Part shown: positions 4,432 through 5,990 of the stretch, piece after piece
Layout of the letters: every line of letters starts with the position of its first letter
Numbering within the stretch: the first letter of the stretch is position 1
Source: SIG603 sp044432645
GTDB lineage: Bacteria > Bacillota > Clostridia > Oscillospirales > Acutalibacteraceae
Assembly (NCBI GenBank): GCA_044432645.1
Contig: JAWXUM010000110.1
Span: 1-5,990 of the forward strand
DNA: 5,990 nt
Direction: 5' to 3'
The notes under the pieces: generated by a model
The model's database searches: none
Told to the model about the DNA's origin: nothing
The model's input: the letters and a program-made list of their open reading frames with translations, nothing else
Position numbers and translations under genes: made by a program

Positions 4432-5990
4432 CAATTACCTCCAGCTGTTCCAAACAATTTCGCCTTATATTCTGGTGCTTGAACCATTAAATTGTATCGG
4501 TCATTCCCTGATTTAAACAAGCAAGTTCCACGCTGTGGAAACTTAATTAAGTTAAATTCGCTGTCTTCAAGTTGCAAAGTGTCCATGTAAAATTTCTTAT
4601 CAATCGTTCCAGCGTTAAATAAAAACTGGTGCGTTGGTATGCTAAAAAGTGGTTTTGTAAACTCTGCAATTTCTTTAATAGCGAAGTCTTCGATATTCTG
4701 ACTGGCTAAAATAACTGCTGATTCTTTCTTACGAACTCGCTTCATAAAGTTCCTCAAATATTCAATAGCTATCATATTTGTTAGAAAAAGATAGAGTTCA
4801 TCAACTGTTGCGACTGTATTTCCCTCGGTTAAAAGTTTGTCGCTCATGTAAGATAAAACATTGAAAAGCATTGCATTTTTCACATTCTTACTAGCTTGAA
4901 GTAACCCTTTTACACCAAAAACCAGAAATCTATCGCTTTCTATATTAGTATGACCGTTGAAAAATTTGCTCTCTGCACCTTTGCACATTGAGTGTAAACC
5001 CAAGAGAATATCTTGCAAAATATCTTTGTTATATAGCTGATATTCTCCGTTGTCATAATCTTGGAATTGCTTTTCTAAAAAGTCATAAAACTCTGAAAGC
5101 GTTGGATAATCTGTGCTTTTAATTCTTCTGAAATTGCTATCGTCAGAAATATTAAATTGTTCATACAACTTTGAAAGTAAAATTTCAATTACATCAATAT
5201 GCTTGTCATCAAAATCTTTGTAGCTCCTAAAAAAATCTTTTAGGAATGAAATGTGCTGACTAAGTCTGGTTTTTTGTCTGAATGGAACAGGTGCAAAGTC
5301 GTTATCGACATCGTCAGAATTGCTCCACAATTTAACTTCAAGTGGGTTTATAATATATTCGCCAGCCATTAAATCTAAGAAAGTTCCACCAAGGTTTTTG
5401 CACATTTCTTTCATTTCACTCTCTGGATCAAGGGTAATAACATTCTTCCCACTCTCCAAAACATTGCAAACTATAAGCTTTAAAAGGTACGACTTTCCTT
5501 GACCTGAGTTGCCCAAAATCAGAATGTTAGCATTTGTCTTATCATCTTCACGCTTGTTAAAGTCAACGATTATATTGCTACCAAATTTATCACGACCTAA
5601 ATAAAAACCGTTGGCATCTGTCTTTCCTGAATAATTGTATGGAAATAAATTTGCAACGGATGAGGCTGGCAACACTCTTTCGAACTGTGTGTTAAAATGG
5701 TTTTTGCCTGACGGCATTACAGATAAAAAACCGTCTTGTTGTTTGAGGTTTAGTCTGTCAATATTGATTTTACTTCTTACAAGTTCCGTCAAAACTTCAG
5801 TTTGCAGTTGTCTTAAATTATCCATACTGTCAGCGATTAATTCAATAAATACTGCACAATGTAGCAGTGGTTCTTTGTTCCTGTACATATCTGAAATTAT
5901 CGTTGCAACGTCATCTAAATTATTTTGTGCAGTGATATTTTCCTTTAAATTGTTGTTTGACATACCGAGTTTATTTTTATTTGTGGCATT
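4431..5990 (-). CDS. VirB4-type conjugation ATPase, C-terminal part (519 residues visible)
   Basis: This is the ATPase that powers assembly of, and substrate transfer through, the type IV secretion channel at the inner face of the membrane. The frame is open to the window edge, so the gene is cut at its 5' end. The ATG at 5963 has no ribosome binding site and is internal. Walker A is GNSGQGKS at visible residues 160-167, and Walker B is TVATVDELYLF with Asp397 and Glu398. The ILASQN motif (about 427-432) is typical of the VirB4/TraC group. It resembles the CD1110-type VirB4 of Firmicute ICEs, which are about 800 residues, so about 280-300 residues are probably missing upstream. The stop overlaps the start of the M23 gene. 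No damage is visible in the part present. Confidence 0.92.
   Translation of the reverse strand, partial: NATNKNKLGMSNNNLKENITAQNNLDDVATIISDMYRNKEPLLHCAVFIELIADSMDNLRQLQTEVLTELVRSKINIDRLNLKQQDGFLSVMPSGKNHFNTQFERVLPASSVANLFPYNYSGKTDANGFYLGRDKFGSNIIVDFNKREDDKTNANILILGNSGQGKSYLLKLIVCNVLESGKNVITLDPESEMKEMCKNLGGTFLDLMAGEYIINPLEVKLWSNSDDVDNDFAPVPFRQKTRLSQHISFLKDFFRSYKDFDDKHIDVIEILLSKLYEQFNISDDSNFRRIKSTDYPTLSEFYDFLEKQFQDYDNGEYQLYNKDILQDILLGLHSMCKGAESKFFNGHTNIESDRFLVFGVKGLLQASKNVKNAMLFNVLSYMSDKLLTEGNTVATVDELYLFLTNMIAIEYLRNFMKRVRKKESAVILASQNIEDFAIKEIAEFTKPLFSIPTHQFLFNAGTIDKKFYMDTLQLEDSEFNLIKFPQRGTCLFKSGNDRYNLMVQAPEYKAKLFGTAGGN

Noticed and set aside
4187..5502. Plus-strand open frames opposite the M23 and VirB4 genes
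   Set aside because: They lie antisense to well-supported genes and show no ribosome binding sites or domains.
5961..5963. ATG at 5963 as the start of the VirB4 gene
   Set aside because: No ribosome binding site precedes it, the frame stays open to the window edge, and Walker A would be only about 150 residues from the start instead of well past 400 as in the family.

Overview
This window looks like the mobilisation and transfer section of an integrative and conjugative element (ICE), or a related conjugative plasmid, from a low-GC Firmicute, probably a Clostridia-type gut or mucosal anaerobe. I infer this from the AT-rich composition, the GGAGG-type ribosome binding sites, and the gene set: a VirB4-type ATPase, a membrane-anchored M23 peptidase, DUF3846- and DUF6103-like small proteins, a ribbon-helix-helix (RHH) protein and a MobP-type relaxase. 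The gene set resembles the Tn1549/CTn2-4-5-like backbone. Every gene I accept is on the minus strand, so transcription runs from position 5990 towards position 1. Both edge genes are cut by the window: VirB4 lacks its N-terminus and the relaxase lacks its C-terminus.

Layout in the direction of transcription. (1) 5990-3466 holds VirB4 and the M23 peptidase, joined by a TGATG stop/start overlap; both are type IV secretion machinery. (2) 3447-2031 is a self-contained two-gene cassette. It has a strong promoter (TTGACT, 17 bp, TATACT) with palindromes inside and beside it, then an XRE-type helix-turn-helix gene, then a HipA/CtkA-like kinase gene 11 bp later, then an intrinsic terminator with a TTCG loop. 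It looks like a toxin-antitoxin or addiction-type module placed between backbone transfer genes. (3) 2011-1086 holds three small accessory genes: DUF3846-like, DUF6103-like, and a small protein beginning MALTNYERE. (4) 1085-654 is about 430 bp without a credible gene but rich in signals: a direct repeat, several inverted repeats, five copies of a TGGATATCCA box (four perfect), and a match to the MOBP-type nick consensus (TATCCTG/C) lying 2 bp from a perfect 16-bp palindrome. I read this as the likely oriT plus the control region of the mobilisation operon. (5) 653-1 holds the RHH accessory protein and the relaxase, joined by a TAATG overlap.

Proposed working model (inference). The RHH protein binds the TGGATATCCA boxes, represses its own operon, and helps the relaxase nick the plus strand near 825/826. 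The transferred strand would then lead with the right-hand side of the window, so the relaxase gene would enter last. VirB4 and the M23 enzyme would build and power the channel and open the cell wall. The HTH-kinase cassette would act as stability or defence cargo under its own autoregulated promoter. The least explored parts are the oriT/box region and the HTH-kinase cassette, whose HTH protein has an uncharacterised C-terminal half.
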